A DNA stretch of 64,000 nucleotides, from positions 248,001 to 312,000 of the forward strand of contig NZ_VRKN01000003.1 of assembly GCF_008080435.1 (NCBI RefSeq). Direction: 5' to 3'. Below the pieces are notes generated by a model. The model saw only the letters and a program-made list of their open reading frames with translations, did not search any database and had not been told where the DNA came from. Source of the stretch: Enterobacter asburiae. Its GTDB lineage: Bacteria > Pseudomonadota > Gammaproteobacteria > Enterobacterales > Enterobacteriaceae. The position numbers and the translations under genes are program-made. Every line of letters begins with the position of its first letter. Positions within the stretch are counted from its first letter, which is position 1. This document shows positions 26,407 to 35,202 of the stretch, piece by piece.

Positions 26407-27312
26407 GTGGCCATAAAACATACAGATTTAAAGCTGTTCTATTGGAACACCTCTTTAAATCCACCTAAGTCAACAAAAAAGCCAACACCAGTTGATGTGA
26501 ATTTTGTTGTTCAACAAATAAATCATCTAACAAATAATAAGTTGGCCGACATTATTTTTTTATCAGAAATAAATGAGGAATACTTCAAAATAATAAACCC
26601 ACTCATAACAACTGGTAATTTCCTATTCGAATTACTAAATTTCACCACTAAAACAAAAAGTATTTTTGATTTAGCCGTAATTTACAATCAAAACTCAGTA
26701 AAAATATCATCATCAGAAGCAATTACTAATTTAGTTTCAAAAACTGATATTAAAGCTGCAGTGAAAGTTGGATTTACTGAACTCGCGAACAACACAGAAT
26801 TAACTACTTATGTATCTCACTGGCCAAGCTTCCGCACACCTGACGCTGAATTTGTCAAAACACATGCTGCAAATGCATTAAAAGACAATGCAAAAGTACA
26901 TTTAAACAGCGGAAATCACGTTATTTTTATGGGCGATTATAACACTGAGCCATATTCGATAATATTTTCCACAAATTTAATGGCAACAAATGATAGAAAA
27001 AATGTAATTGATAACCCAAACGATTGGCTCTACAATCCTTTTTGGAAATTACTTCATTCAAGAGTTAATTTCGAGCAATCATTAAATCAACATGACCTTG
27101 GCTCATGTTATAGCTCTTCTAATAAAAGGCCCAACTGGGCTACATTTGATCAAATGTTCTTTTCTGCAGCATTTCTAAAAAATAAAGGCTGGTCTATAAT
27201 TGAAGATGAGACTGGACGTTTTTTTGAAAATGACATACTACAAAACATAGAAAAAACAAGCTCATCGATAAATCATCATCCAATTAAAACATTGATTAGG
27301 TATTTACCATGA
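26407..27312 (+). CDS. Endonuclease/exonuclease/phosphatase (EEP)-fold protein, prophage cargo
   Basis: The 301-aa, AT-rich gene is unlike its surroundings in base composition. The protein shows the EEP order: LFYWNTS (Asn14), IIFLSEIN (Glu54, metal), YVSHWPS (His138), FMGDYNTEP (Asp177, Asn179), TFDQMFFS (Asp248) and a terminal INHHPI (His290). In the last motif the usual Asp before His is Asn289. The start is a GTG at 26407; GGA precedes it closely and AAGGAT is further up. It overlaps the next gene by 4 bp (ATGA). The pair sits between S and V, the cargo site of orf30 in P2. The nuclease fold is well supported; a defence role is inference. Confidence 0.72.
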   Translation: MAIKHTDLKLFYWNTSLNPPKSTKKPTPVDVNFVVQQINHLTNNKLADIIFLSEINEEYFKIINPLITTGNFLFELLNFTTKTKSIFDLAVIYNQNSVKISSSEAITNLVSKTDIKAAVKVGFTELANNTELTTYVSHWPSFRTPDAEFVKTHAANALKDNAKVHLNSGNHVIFMGDYNTEPYSIIFSTNLMATNDRKNVIDNPNDWLYNPFWKLLHSRVNFEQSLNQHDLGSCYSSSNKRPNWATFDQMFFSAAFLKNKGWSIIEDETGRFFENDILQNIEKTSSSINHHPIKTLIRYLP

Positions 27313-27821
27313 TTATGAAACAGAATGCATTTGACGCTATCATAAAAACTGGCATTCGTCAGGCCGATGAAGTACAAAGCAACCTTGATGAAATACAAGA
27401 TGTATTCAAAGACTTAGATACTTCAATTAAAAAAACATTGGGATCTAACTTTTCCATAGTATTGGTAACTCCATCAGGAATAGAATTATTCTTTAATTTG
27501 ATATTAAAACAAAACATACCCGATGACCCACAAGTACTTAGAGGGTCGTTGATTATCAAAAATAAAGATGAAAAAGTAAATATTTGCAACTGGCGTCAAG
27601 ATAGAGAAGGCTATCCATTTGTGTTAATTACTCAAGGCACGCAGTATGAATGCTTAGACAAGGAATCGTTAATAATAGCGCTCAGTGAAATATTCTCTTC
27701 TGGTTCACTATGGTTAAAAATAAGAAATAACATTGTGCACAACAATTCATTAAAAGATACCTCAGTAAAACCTGCTAGCGACACAAAAAAGAATGACAAT
27801 CAACATAAAGAGGAGTCATAA
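27309..27821 (+). CDS. Unknown 170-aa partner of the EEP protein
   Basis: I do not recognise this protein. It has a helical N-terminus (about residues 10-45, QADEVQSNLDEIQDVFKDLD), a central beta-rich part (SIVLVTPSGIELFFNLIL; GSLIIKNKDEKVNICNW) and a polar tail ending in NDNQHKEES. No signal peptide or membrane segment is seen. Its ATG overlaps the EEP stop (ATGA), so the two are translated together and probably work together. A terminator follows directly. Base composition matches the EEP gene, so both were gained as one cassette. Confidence 0.65.
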   Translation: MIMKQNAFDAIIKTGIRQADEVQSNLDEIQDVFKDLDTSIKKTLGSNFSIVLVTPSGIELFFNLILKQNIPDDPQVLRGSLIIKNKDEKVNICNWRQDREGYPFVLITQGTQYECLDKESLIIALSEIFSSGSLWLKIRNNIVHNNSLKDTSVKPASDTKKNDNQHKEES

Positions 27822-27832
27822 TCAATATAAAC

Positions 27833-27870
27833 AAAGCATCATAGCAAAGAAAATTATGATGCTTTCTTTT
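27833..27870 (+). terminator. Intrinsic terminator of the EEP cassette
   Basis: A perfect 11-bp stem (AAAGCATCATA / TATGATGCTTT) with an 11-nt loop is followed by CTTTT. It lies 12 bp after the partner gene and insulates the cassette from the opposed phage genes. Confidence 0.82.
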
Positions 27871-27895
27871 AATAAAACGCTCACTAAAACAAGAC

Positions 27896-28335
27896 TCATT
27901 TCATTTTTTTAATAAATTCGTAATATAGAAAACCCTTCAGCATTTGTAAATTATCATTGTTTATTCCCAGAAAGCGGCGCTCCGCGTAAAGGATCCTCGG
28001 TCCTCTAGGGCTGATTCGATCACGCAAGCCGTAATGATGCACCCGTGCAATCCGCTGCACCTTCCCCTCAAACTGCACGCTGGCTGAGTCCGCGCTGGCT
28101 GCAGTTTTTAGGTATTTTGCCGTACGCAATTTCGTAAACATCTACCGCTTGATGCGCCCCTTTTTCGTCCGCGCCGTGACCTTCCGTGGCTCGTAGCCAG
28201 TGCCCGCCTGATAGTCTGCTGCTGATTCCGGCGCAACTCCTGCGCCAGTTCCCGCATCATGTGCTGACGTGCGGCAGGCTCCAGATTCGCCAGCAGGGCC
28301 GCCAGCCACTCGTCTACCTTGTGCAGATTATCCAC
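27896..28335 (-). pseudogene. Phage tail completion gene S, frameshifted
   Basis: The N-terminal part (MDNLHKVDEWLAALLANLEP, then RRNQQQTIRRAL) and the C-terminal part (MFTKLRTAKYLKTAA, GKVQRIARVHHYGLRDR) match P2 gpS in different frames. A small deletion near 28195 shifts the frame, and a further TAG stands directly before MFTKLR. The start overlaps the end of the R remnant, as in P2. Confidence 0.78.
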
Positions 28336-28472
28336 GTTTCACCGTCCACATCTCTTCTGGCTCATCAGGTTCCAGCTCAGCCTCAACCGTTGAGATACCG
28401 CCATCGGTGCTGACCAGCACGCGCTCCGTCAGCTGCAAGTTCAGGCTGATATCACACACGTCGTTGCGCAGA
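28328..28472 (-). pseudogene. 3' fragment of tail completion gene R
   Basis: The last ~48 residues (NDVCDISLNLQLTERVLVST... to ...EEMWTVKRG) resemble the end of P2 gpR. Upstream the frame runs into the opposite strand of the portal gene, so R was cut by the deletion that also removed P to K and the lysis genes. The join is near 28470. Confidence 0.65.
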
Positions 28473-29080
28473 ATACCTACTGGTTTGTGCAGTACGGTAT
28501 GACTACGCAGCCGTATGAGTTCACCAGAGGCAGCATTTTTCACCTGATGGAGCCGGACTTGAACCAGGATATTTACGGCCTGCCAGAATACCTGTCCGCC
28601 ATCCCCTCCGCCCTGCTGAACGAGTCCGCCACGCTGTTTCGTCGTAAGTATTACATCAACGGCAGCCATGCGGGATTCATCATATATATGACCGATGCCG
28701 CGCAGAATCAGGAGGACGTGAACAACATCCGTCAGGCGATGAAAAGCGCCAAAGGACCGGGCAACTTCCGCAATTTGTTTATGTAATCACCCAACGGCAA
28801 AAAGGACAGTATTCAGATCATCCCGCTGTCAGAGGTGGCGGCTAAGGATGAGTTTCTGAATATCAAGAACGTGAGCCGGGATGACATGATGGCAGCTCAC
28901 CGCGTTCCGCCGCAGAGATGGGGATCATGCCGAGTAATGTTGGGGAGTTTGGGGATGTAGAGAAAGCGGCGAATGTGCTTGTTCGGAATTAGCTCATTCC
29001 GTTACAAAAAAGAATACTCGAGCTAAACGAATGGATTTCAGATGATATCATCAGGTTCAACAGCTACAAACTTTACTAAT
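28466..29080 (+). pseudogene. Phage portal gene Q, decayed
   Basis: The sequence reads YWFVQYGMTTQPYEFTRGSI, PDLNQDIYGLPEYLSAIPSA and LNESATLFRRKYYINGSHAG, as in the C-terminal half of P2 gpQ. A Tyr codon has become TAA (28784-28786), a base is lost near 28913, and a Glu codon has become TAG (about 28990). The last residues (LIPLQKRILELNEWISDD) end at 29080. It is on the strand opposite to R-S-V, as in P2. Confidence 0.82.
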
Positions 29081-29119
29081 AACATAAATGCGCATTAATT
29101 TTTTAATGCGCCACTAAAA

Positions 29120-30148
29120 TCATCCATAGTTCTTTTGCAAAATAGTTAGAGTTTCCTTAAAGAAAGGGATATCTCTGTCTATTTGCCTAGCAAGAAAAGC
29201 AGAATCAATATCAATTCGCTTTCCAGCCAACTCCTTTTTTTTATCTGCAGCAATTTTTTTAGAAATACCGTCCCGATCATAACGACTTTTCTTGAGATTA
29301 AATGTAAAACCTTCAACTTTCTTTAAAATGTTTAACATTATGGCATGAAAATTATGACCTCTTATGAAGAGGTATGCATCATTTTCAGAAAGCCCAATTT
29401 TGGCAAAGTACTTGACCATATTCTCAGTTGCATCAACATCACAATAATTGCTCATTTTCCCTTTTATCTGCTGATCAAAGTCATCTACAAAAGCTTCTAA
29501 CTTAGCTTTAAAGCCACCATCGGCGAGGTCTTCAAACTTAGATGCGTTAGCAATACCCATAATCCCCGAGACGAGTTCCGCCATTATTTTTTCAAAACCT
29601 ATAATTTGTTCATCACGGTATAGCACCATTAGTTTAATAAAGATTTTATACACAGCCTTAGATATTGAGTCATAAATCCCATCGAAGCTCACGTGATATT
29701 GCTCAAGGTCCTCACCAAGCAACTGAGAAACAAAATCATTTATTCCATTCCTATTTAAATATAGATTTTCTTTCGAATGAACATAAGTTTCATATACATA
29801 TTCATTTTGAAGCAATGCTTTACCCTTGGCATTGTAATTATCAGTAATGAAACTAAAATCACTATCTAAGCAAGCGATACAATGTTTACCAAGTATAATA
29901 TTCCCTGTTCTCAATAGTTTGAAAATCCTACAGCAACCATCACTAATGACGCCATCATCAAACTCATGTTCAGATGCACAGAAAAACGAAAATGCATAAC
30001 TATCTTTAAATTCTTTTAATGCATTTATCCAAAGTCGCTTATCGTCATCAGACTCAACCCAAACAAGTACTTTGGGTTTTGGAGAAAACAATTTAGTTTT
30101 TTCATAATAGCTGCTACTAATATTAAAACCTAAAGATGCCTCTTCCAT
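29120..30148 (-). CDS. PARIS-type effector AriB-like (DUF4435/Toprim)
   Basis: The 342-aa DUF4435 protein has a Toprim-like acidic set: Glu32 in VLVWVESDDDKRLW and Asp95/Asp97 in HCIACLDSDFSF. In PARIS (phage anti-restriction-induced system), AriB is held by the AriA ATPase scaffold and released when a phage anti-restriction protein such as Ocr is sensed; it then cleaves host tRNA-Lys. The ATG is 1 bp after the AriA-like stop. Codon use and low GC match its partner, not the chromosome. AbiL-like pairs share the same two domains, so the exact subtype is open. Confidence 0.8.
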   Translation of the reverse strand: MEEASLGFNISSSYYEKTKLFSPKPKVLVWVESDDDKRLWINALKEFKDSYAFSFFCASEHEFDDGVISDGCCRIFKLLRTGNIILGKHCIACLDSDFSFITDNYNAKGKALLQNEYVYETYVHSKENLYLNRNGINDFVSQLLGEDLEQYHVSFDGIYDSISKAVYKIFIKLMVLYRDEQIIGFEKIMAELVSGIMGIANASKFEDLADGGFKAKLEAFVDDFDQQIKGKMSNYCDVDATENMVKYFAKIGLSENDAYLFIRGHNFHAIMLNILKKVEGFTFNLKKSRYDRDGISKKIAADKKKELAGKRIDIDSAFLARQIDRDIPFFKETLTILQKNYG

Positions 30149-30149
30149 T

Positions 30150-31349
30150 TTAAATATCCATAATCGAAGTCATATTGTAGAATCTTTCGTGAACATTGCC
30201 TATCAAAGCTGGGGAATGCGTAGATAATATAAATTTTCTATCTGGGGCTAACCGGGACAGAGATGGTAGTAATAGTTCTTGCCATTCGATATGTAATGAT
30301 AAGTCAGGCTCGTCAAAGATGAAAACCACATTTTTATCTTTGTTTAAATATACATTTAACAAAAGACTAATAAGTGTTTTTTCTCCTCTTGAAAGATTAA
30401 ACCATTTAACATCACTTCTATTCTTTAATTTTACACCAATAAACCCATCATTATCTCTAAAAATAGACCGTTTTGTTAAAGCGAAAAATTTACCAAGTTC
30501 ATCAAAGAGTGGTTCTCCCCAAGGACTTGATAAAACATCCTTTTGGACTTCCTCAACAATTTTATCTATACCTTTCAAAAAGCGATCATCAATTTTCTTA
30601 CCACTTTTGATTCTCGCCATGATATTTTCTTTGATTAAAGCACTTATCTGATTTTTCACATGTATTTTAGTAATATTAGCCAACTCTTCTTTTTGGCTCG
30701 CCTCTTTTAAAACAAACTCATTCAAAAGCCTGTAAAGAGTTTTATCTATATTATTTTCCTTAGCGAATATAGATCTTTTCTCAAGTTCTTCGGCGTTTTC
30801 ATTTTCTTCGTTATAAAAAAACTCTTCATTCTTAAATAAGATAGAAAAAGGTAAATCTTTTTTGTTTTCCTCAGTATATCCATCAATTTTTTTAGTTATA
30901 GCGAAAGTATGAGAAAGCACTTCTTTTCTAGATATACGTCCCTTGACAACAGGGGAATCCGACTCTATTTCAGTTGCCTTAGCTTTAAATTCTTCAACAA
31001 TACCGAATACAACATCAATTGTGTGACCCAATGACTCTTCAAAATTACTAATAGCTGCAGACTGAACATCTTTTTTTGTCTGATCACTTAAATCATATAC
31101 ACAATCAAAATTATAAACCCTTGACACCAAATTATTAGTAAACTTTATTTGACCAGCCCAGTCTTTTATTAGCAAAGCTGACTCAACATCATGCAAAAAA
31201 CTTAAGGAAGCATGTATCAAATCTAATACGGTAGTTTTCCCACACCCATTATACCCAGTTAAAACTGTAAAGTTACGGTCTAACTTGAAGTTAAACTCTT
31301 TATTTGCTTTCCATATATTAGCCAAACTTATTTCTTCAATATTTATCAT
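30150..31349 (-). CDS. PARIS-type ATPase AriA-like (AAA/SMC-like ABC ATPase)
   Basis: The 399-aa ATPase has Walker A GYNGCGKTT (32-40), ABC-type signature SRGEK (320-324), Walker B VVFIFDEPD (341-349) and the switch histidine in STHSP (377-381). A helical, charged insertion of about 250 residues separates them. This is the AAA_15-like layout of AriA. The start has GGAAGG upstream. It forms a two-gene operon with the AriB-like gene and lies between the portal relic and the putative cos of a P2-like prophage, a known hotspot for PARIS and other defence systems. A putative sensor and scaffold, judged by homology only. Confidence 0.8.
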   Translation of the reverse strand: MINIEEISLANIWKANKEFNFKLDRNFTVLTGYNGCGKTTVLDLIHASLSFLHDVESALLIKDWAGQIKFTNNLVSRVYNFDCVYDLSDQTKKDVQSAAISNFEESLGHTIDVVFGIVEEFKAKATEIESDSPVVKGRISRKEVLSHTFAITKKIDGYTEENKKDLPFSILFKNEEFFYNEENENAEELEKRSIFAKENNIDKTLYRLLNEFVLKEASQKEELANITKIHVKNQISALIKENIMARIKSGKKIDDRFLKGIDKIVEEVQKDVLSSPWGEPLFDELGKFFALTKRSIFRDNDGFIGVKLKNRSDVKWFNLSRGEKTLISLLLNVYLNKDKNVVFIFDEPDLSLHIEWQELLLPSLSRLAPDRKFILSTHSPALIGNVHERFYNMTSIMDI

Positions 31350-31469
31350 TTGCCCTTCCTTTCCATTTAATTCATGCTAAAAACGCATTGAATGGAACAA
31401 ACCGATTCACTAAAAGCTAAAAAAATTAGTGTAAGTTATTTTTGCTGCTTATGCCAGATAACTGTTTTT

Positions 31470-31580
31470 TAAGAGATTGCGCGCGCTCGTATCCCCGCCA
31501 CGCCTGCCCGCTTTATGGAGTGGTTTTCATGCAGGTGCATGACGGGCCGAAAAGCGCGCTAGTTCTGTCGGCCCCGACCC
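31470..31580. other. Putative cos region of the P2-like remnant
   Basis: This GC-rich patch (CCCCGCCACGCCTGCCCGCT followed by TGCATGACGGG) lies between portal and replication genes, where P2-like phages have their cohesive ends. Its sharp GC contrast with the AT-rich DNA on both sides also fits. The call is by position and resemblance from memory. Confidence 0.4.
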
Positions 31581-31598
31581 ATTGCGATACTTTTTGGA

Positions 31599-31832
31599 TC
31601 ATGCGAATCCATGCACCATAGACATGCACTGCGTTCTCAAACCGCAGGATGCCATATGAGAGGGAGTTTCACATCGTGCGGAATCACTAATGCGTACTTT
31701 CATCCTGGTAACCAGATCGCTTGTCAGCTCCGACAGCCACGAAATCGCAACCTCCTTGTCGTCATCGCTACAATCTGAGCTGGCAACCAGCCAGGTCATA
31801 AGTTCTATCCGCTGCAGTGCAAGTGACTCCAT
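31599..31832 (-). CDS. Small phage protein of unknown function
   Basis: The 77-aa open frame (MESLALQRIELMTWLVASSD..., ISWLSELTSDLVTRMKVRIS) has composition like phage genes. It lies between cos and A in the direction of A, where P2/186 relatives carry small genes. A run of G residues upstream could serve as ribosome site. Function unknown; it may not be expressed. Confidence 0.4.
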   Translation of the reverse strand: MESLALQRIELMTWLVASSDCSDDDKEVAISWLSELTSDLVTRMKVRISDSARCETPSHMASCGLRTQCMSMVHGFA

Positions 31833-31956
31833 GAACAAATCGTTCCCCCCCCACCATTACTGCTTATATATACAGTGCATCATATGATTTTTAAGCTGAA
31901 ATAGTTTTTTACTCAGCTAACTTCTTGATTAATAGACATGTAATTTCTCTGAGCTG

Positions 31957-33085
31957 TCAGTACCACTGACGCCATTTGTCATCCTCCTGTAGGCGCTGGT
32001 TCCTGTAGAACAGGCGCAACCCGGCTCCAGATGGCAGGCTGCCGCCACGCAGAAGCAGATCCACTTCCGTTTCACTGGCGTCAAAGCCTCTGGATAGCAA
32101 CTCCGCATCGAGCTGTAGCCATTGGTGTTCCGTAATTTCCTGTTTGTGGCCTTTTCGGCGCTTCGGTTTAACCAGCCGCAGCCTTGCCGTCAGCTCGCGC
32201 AGTTCCTTTTTGCTCATGTTTTCGAAGTCCGCCAGCGCTGCAGGTTCTTCGCTGCCCGGTAGTTCGCCCCCTGTCTGGTACGTTTTTTCAACGGGGAGAC
32301 AGTTATTGCCACAAGTCCAAGGGGCGCGAGCGCCCTGGTCGGCTATCGCCTCCTGAACGTCAATGGCTTTACGAGCCATTTTCCACTTGATTGCGTGTGT
32401 GCAGATCCGGCCCTCAACGATGGGGGACCAGATGCCATAAATGCGAATACCGTGATCGCCGTAGGCGCTCGGCTCGTCGTTAAGCTCGTAGGCCGTCCTG
32501 ACAAGAGGATGCTTACGGGGAATCAACACGCCGCCCTGCTTCATGATGGAGGTGGCAAAGCACCCCGTATCCGCCAGTACGGCATCCAGACGGGCATTTT
32601 CCAAAACCGACGCACCTGCATTTTTATCGCTCTGCGCTCTCGCGGCCTGGCCAGCCAGGAAACGCAGCTCACGGTATGCCTGACGTCCTGGAATACCGAA
32701 GAAACGGAACTGCTGAACACGGTGCAGGGATGCCCAGTCACTGACGTGTTCGGCGCTATCGCGCAGCGATTTGCCCGTTTCCTTGCTGGTTTCATTTGCC
32801 AGTCCGCGCCCGTCGATATTCTTGCTGATGTATTTGGCGATATAGCTGGTCGGGGTGCCTTTATTCTTTCGGGAAGCGGTTTGCTTACGTGGGCAGGCTC
32901 GGCCCTGACGTTGGCCAGAATGACCAGATCGGGGTTAAAGCGCTGCTGCTCTCTTGCCATTTTGCCGCGGCTGATGAGCCGGTCCTGCTCCAGTTCACGC
33001 TGGACAGGGTCACGGGACTCATTGAAAAAATAGCGTTCCCAAACCTCATCACTCAGCGCTTCGCGGCATAGCTGTTCCTGCTCGT
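31957..33085 (-). pseudogene. Phage replication endonuclease gene A, internally deleted
   Basis: The N-side piece ([36 protein letters not shown]) and the C-side piece ([20 protein letters not shown], ending ..DDKWRQWY) match the rolling-circle initiator gpA of 186-like phages. Several hundred codons between them are missing and the two pieces are in different frames (join near 32870). The extreme 5' end is also gone. The surviving [12 protein letters not shown] segment is near the catalytic tyrosines. Confidence 0.8.
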
Positions 33086-33104
33086 TGTCCGCAGCGTAAA
33101 GAAG

Positions 33105-33356
33105 TGATCAGGTTTGAAAGCGCGGACACCGGCGCAACTTACCCACGTTCTGCGCCACACATTTGCAGCGCATTTTATGATGTCGGGCGGAAACATTCTT
33201 GCCCTACAAAAAATTCTCGGTCACCACGACATCAAAATGACCATGAGCTATGCTCACCTGGCCCCTGATCACCTTGAAACAGCCCTGTGCTTCAACCCGT
33301 TAGCTACCCTGCCAAATGGCGACAAAGTGGCGACAGCGGTTAGTACTACCCAGTAA
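33105..33356 (+). pseudogene. 3' fragment of a P2-type tyrosine integrase
   Basis: About 80 residues retain the C-terminal catalytic boxes: LRHTFAAHFMMSGG (Arg, His), ILGHHDIKMTMSYAHL (His and nucleophile Tyr). The first ~250 codons are missing, so it cannot promote excision. It ends 75 bp before the right att copy, the normal position of int in a P2-like prophage. Confidence 0.85.
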
Positions 33357-33417
33357 TCGCCACTCCTTACCACTAACATAACTTATTGATTATATTTAAA
33401 ATGATTGTTTTAATTAG

Positions 33418-33441
33418 CCCGTTTACATAAATGGGTTTTTT
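33418..33441 (+). terminator. Hairpin plus T-tract at the right att
   Basis: CCCGTTT / AAATGGG with a 4-nt loop is followed by six T. The left arm comes from the phage side and the right arm is the att core, so a terminator is rebuilt at this end too. It would stop read-through from the prophage towards arsR. Confidence 0.65.
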
Positions 33442-33451
33442 GTTGCCTGAA
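33431..33451 (+). repeat. Prophage attachment site, right copy
   Basis: Exact 21-bp copy of 24312-24332. Chromosomal sequence resumes after it with the ars operon control region. Confidence 0.88.
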
Positions 33452-33494
33452 GTTCCCCTTCCTCTAATCTCACCTTCTCTCTTGCCATCAAAAC

Positions 33495-33514
33495 ATATAT
33501 GATTAAACATATAT
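33495..33514 (+). promoter_or_regulatory. Probable ArsR operator
   Basis: A perfect inverted repeat (ATATATG, 6-bp spacer, CATATAT) is centred 36 bp before the arsR start. Its place and AT-rich symmetry suit binding by the ArsR dimer, but this is unproven. Confidence 0.6.
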
Positions 33515-33539
33515 AAAAATCACACCTGCAGGAACACTC

Positions 33540-33860
33540 ATGCTCCACCCACTCCAGCTCTTCAAAACCCTCTCCGACGAAACGCGGCTCGCCATCGTTA
33601 TGCTGCTCCGTGAAGCGGGAGAATTGTGCGTCTGCGATCTCTGCGCCGCCACCGTCGAGTCGCAGCCGAAAGTCTCCCGCCACATGGCTCTGCTGCGCGA
33701 GTCCGGGCTGGTTATCGATCGTCGCGAGGGGAAATGGGTCCATTACCGTCTCTCTCCCAACATGCCTGCGTGGGCGGCAACCGTTATCGACAACAGCTGG
33801 AACTGCCTGCGGGAAGAGACGCGCATGAAGCTGAAAAACCGACTGACGGGTTCATGCTAA
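33540..33860 (+). CDS. arsR: Arsenical resistance repressor ArsR
   Basis: The 106-aa winged-helix repressor has the As(III)-sensing cysteines CVCDLC in the recognition-helix region, and the HTH segment SQPKVSRHMALLRESGLV. AGGA precedes the ATG. It is the first gene of arsRBC and is expected to repress it until arsenite or antimonite binds. It lies 88 bp after the right prophage att. Confidence 0.95.
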   Translation: MLHPLQLFKTLSDETRLAIVMLLREAGELCVCDLCAATVESQPKVSRHMALLRESGLVIDRREGKWVHYRLSPNMPAWAATVIDNSWNCLREETRMKLKNRLTGSC

Positions 33861-33900
33861 TCAAAACATATTCACAAAAACAGATATAACGGAGTAAACG

Positions 33901-35190
33901 ATGTTTCTGGCAGGGACTATTTTTCTGTTTACGCTGGTACTGGTCATCTGGCAGCCCAGGGGGCTCAGTATCGGCTGGAGCGCCACCATCGGCACCGTGC
34001 TGGCGCTGGCCAGCGGGGTGATCCACATTAACGATATACCGGTCGTGTGGGATATCGTCTGGAACGCCACGGCAACGTTTATCGCCGTCATCATCATCAG
34101 CCTGCTACTGGATGAGTCCGGCTTTTTCGAGTGGGCGGCGTTGCACGTTGCCCGCTGGGGAAACGGTCGCGGGCGATTGCTGTTTACGTATATCGTGCTG
34201 CTGGGCGCAGCCGTGGCGGCGCTGTTTGCCAATGACGGTGCGGCGCTGATCCTGACCCCTATCGTTATCGCCATGCTGCTGGCGCTGGGGTTCAGCAAGC
34301 AGGCCACGCTGGCATTTGTAATGGCAGCGGGCTTTATCGCCGATACCGCTAGCCTGCCGCTGGTTGTGTCGAACCTGGTCAACATCGTGTCGGCAGACTT
34401 CTTCAAGCTGGGGTTCAGCGAATACGCCTCGGTGATGATCCCGGTAGATATCGCCGCGATTGCCGCAACGCTGGTGGTGCTGCATCTCTTCTTCCGCAAG
34501 GAAATTCCCCCGGAATATGACCTGGCGAAACTGCGTGAGCCTGCACGCGCGATAAACGATCTTCCGACGTTCAGAACCGGCTGGATCGTGCTGCTCCTTC
34601 TTCTCGCCGGTTTCTTCGTACTTGAACCTCTCGGCATTCCGGTCAGCGCCATCGCGACTGCGGGCGCGCTGGTTTTGTTTGCCGTTGCAAAGCGCGGACA
34701 TGCAATAAACACCGGAAAAGTGCTGCGCGGCGCACCGTGGCAGATCGTTATCTTCTCGCTGGGGATGTATCTGGTGGTGTATGGCCTGCGTAATGCCGGA
34801 CTGACGGAATATCTCTCAGGCGTACTGGATAGCCTGGCCGGACACGGGCTGTGGGCCACCACGCTGGGAACCGGGTTCATCACTGCGTTCCTGTCATCCA
34901 TAATGAACAATATGCCAACGGTGCTGATTGGCGCGCTCTCCATTGATGGCAGTACGGCGACAGGATTGATCAGGGAAGCGATGATTTACGCCAACGTGAT
35001 TGGCTGCGATCTGGGGCCGAAAATCACGCCTATCGGCAGCCTCGCCACCCTGCTCTGGCTCCACGTGCTGGCGCAGAAAAACATGACGATTACCTGGGGC
35101 TACTATTTCCGGACGGGCATCATTATGACGCTGCCGGTCCTGTTTGTGACGCTCGCCGCGCTGGCGCTACGTCTCTCCTTCACACTGTAA
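33901..35190 (+). CDS. arsB: Arsenite efflux protein ArsB
   Basis: This 429-aa inner-membrane As(III)/Sb(III)-H+ antiporter is the family's usual length, with about twelve membrane segments. The ArsB hallmarks [16 protein letters not shown] and [11 protein letters not shown] are present. There is no arsA or arsD, so efflux is ATPase-independent. CGGAG precedes the ATG; 40 bp separate it from arsR. Confidence 0.96.
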   Translation: MFLAGTIFLFTLVLVIWQPRGLSIGWSATIGTVLALASGVIHINDIPVVWDIVWNATATFIAVIIISLLLDESGFFEWAALHVARWGNGRGRLLFTYIVLLGAAVAALFANDGAALILTPIVIAMLLALGFSKQATLAFVMAAGFIADTASLPLVVSNLVNIVSADFFKLGFSEYASVMIPVDIAAIAATLVVLHLFFRKEIPPEYDLAKLREPARAINDLPTFRTGWIVLLLLLAGFFVLEPLGIPVSAIATAGALVLFAVAKRGHAINTGKVLRGAPWQIVIFSLGMYLVVYGLRNAGLTEYLSGVLDSLAGHGLWATTLGTGFITAFLSSIMNNMPTVLIGALSIDGSTATGLIREAMIYANVIGCDLGPKITPIGSLATLLWLHVLAQKNMTITWGYYFRTGIIMTLPVLFVTLAALALRLSFTL

Positions 35191-35202
35191 TGAGCCACTG
35201 AT

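Larger units (their letters stand above)
24312..33451. mobile_element. Degenerate P2/186-like prophage carrying defence cargo
   Basis: A 9.1-kb segment lies between 21-bp direct repeats at the rybB terminator. Recognisable P2-type genes run, right to left, int', A', cos region, Q', R', S', V', U', D', ogr. This is the P2 order with large deletions: everything between int and A (repressor, cox), Q to R (P, O, N, M, L, X, K and lysis) and V to U (baseplate, fibre, sheath, tape measure). The remaining structural genes carry stops and frameshifts. The ogr gene and the five non-phage cargo genes are uninterrupted. It cannot excise or make particles by itself. Confidence 0.9.

Noticed and set aside
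28328-28669. 113-codon minus-strand frame taken as one gene
   Set aside because: Only the last ~48 residues are phage R; the first part is the reverse of portal gene Q, so it is a fusion artefact.
32395-33033. 212-codon plus-strand frame in the prophage right part
   Set aside because: It is opposite the gene A relic, whose minus-strand pieces match gpA.
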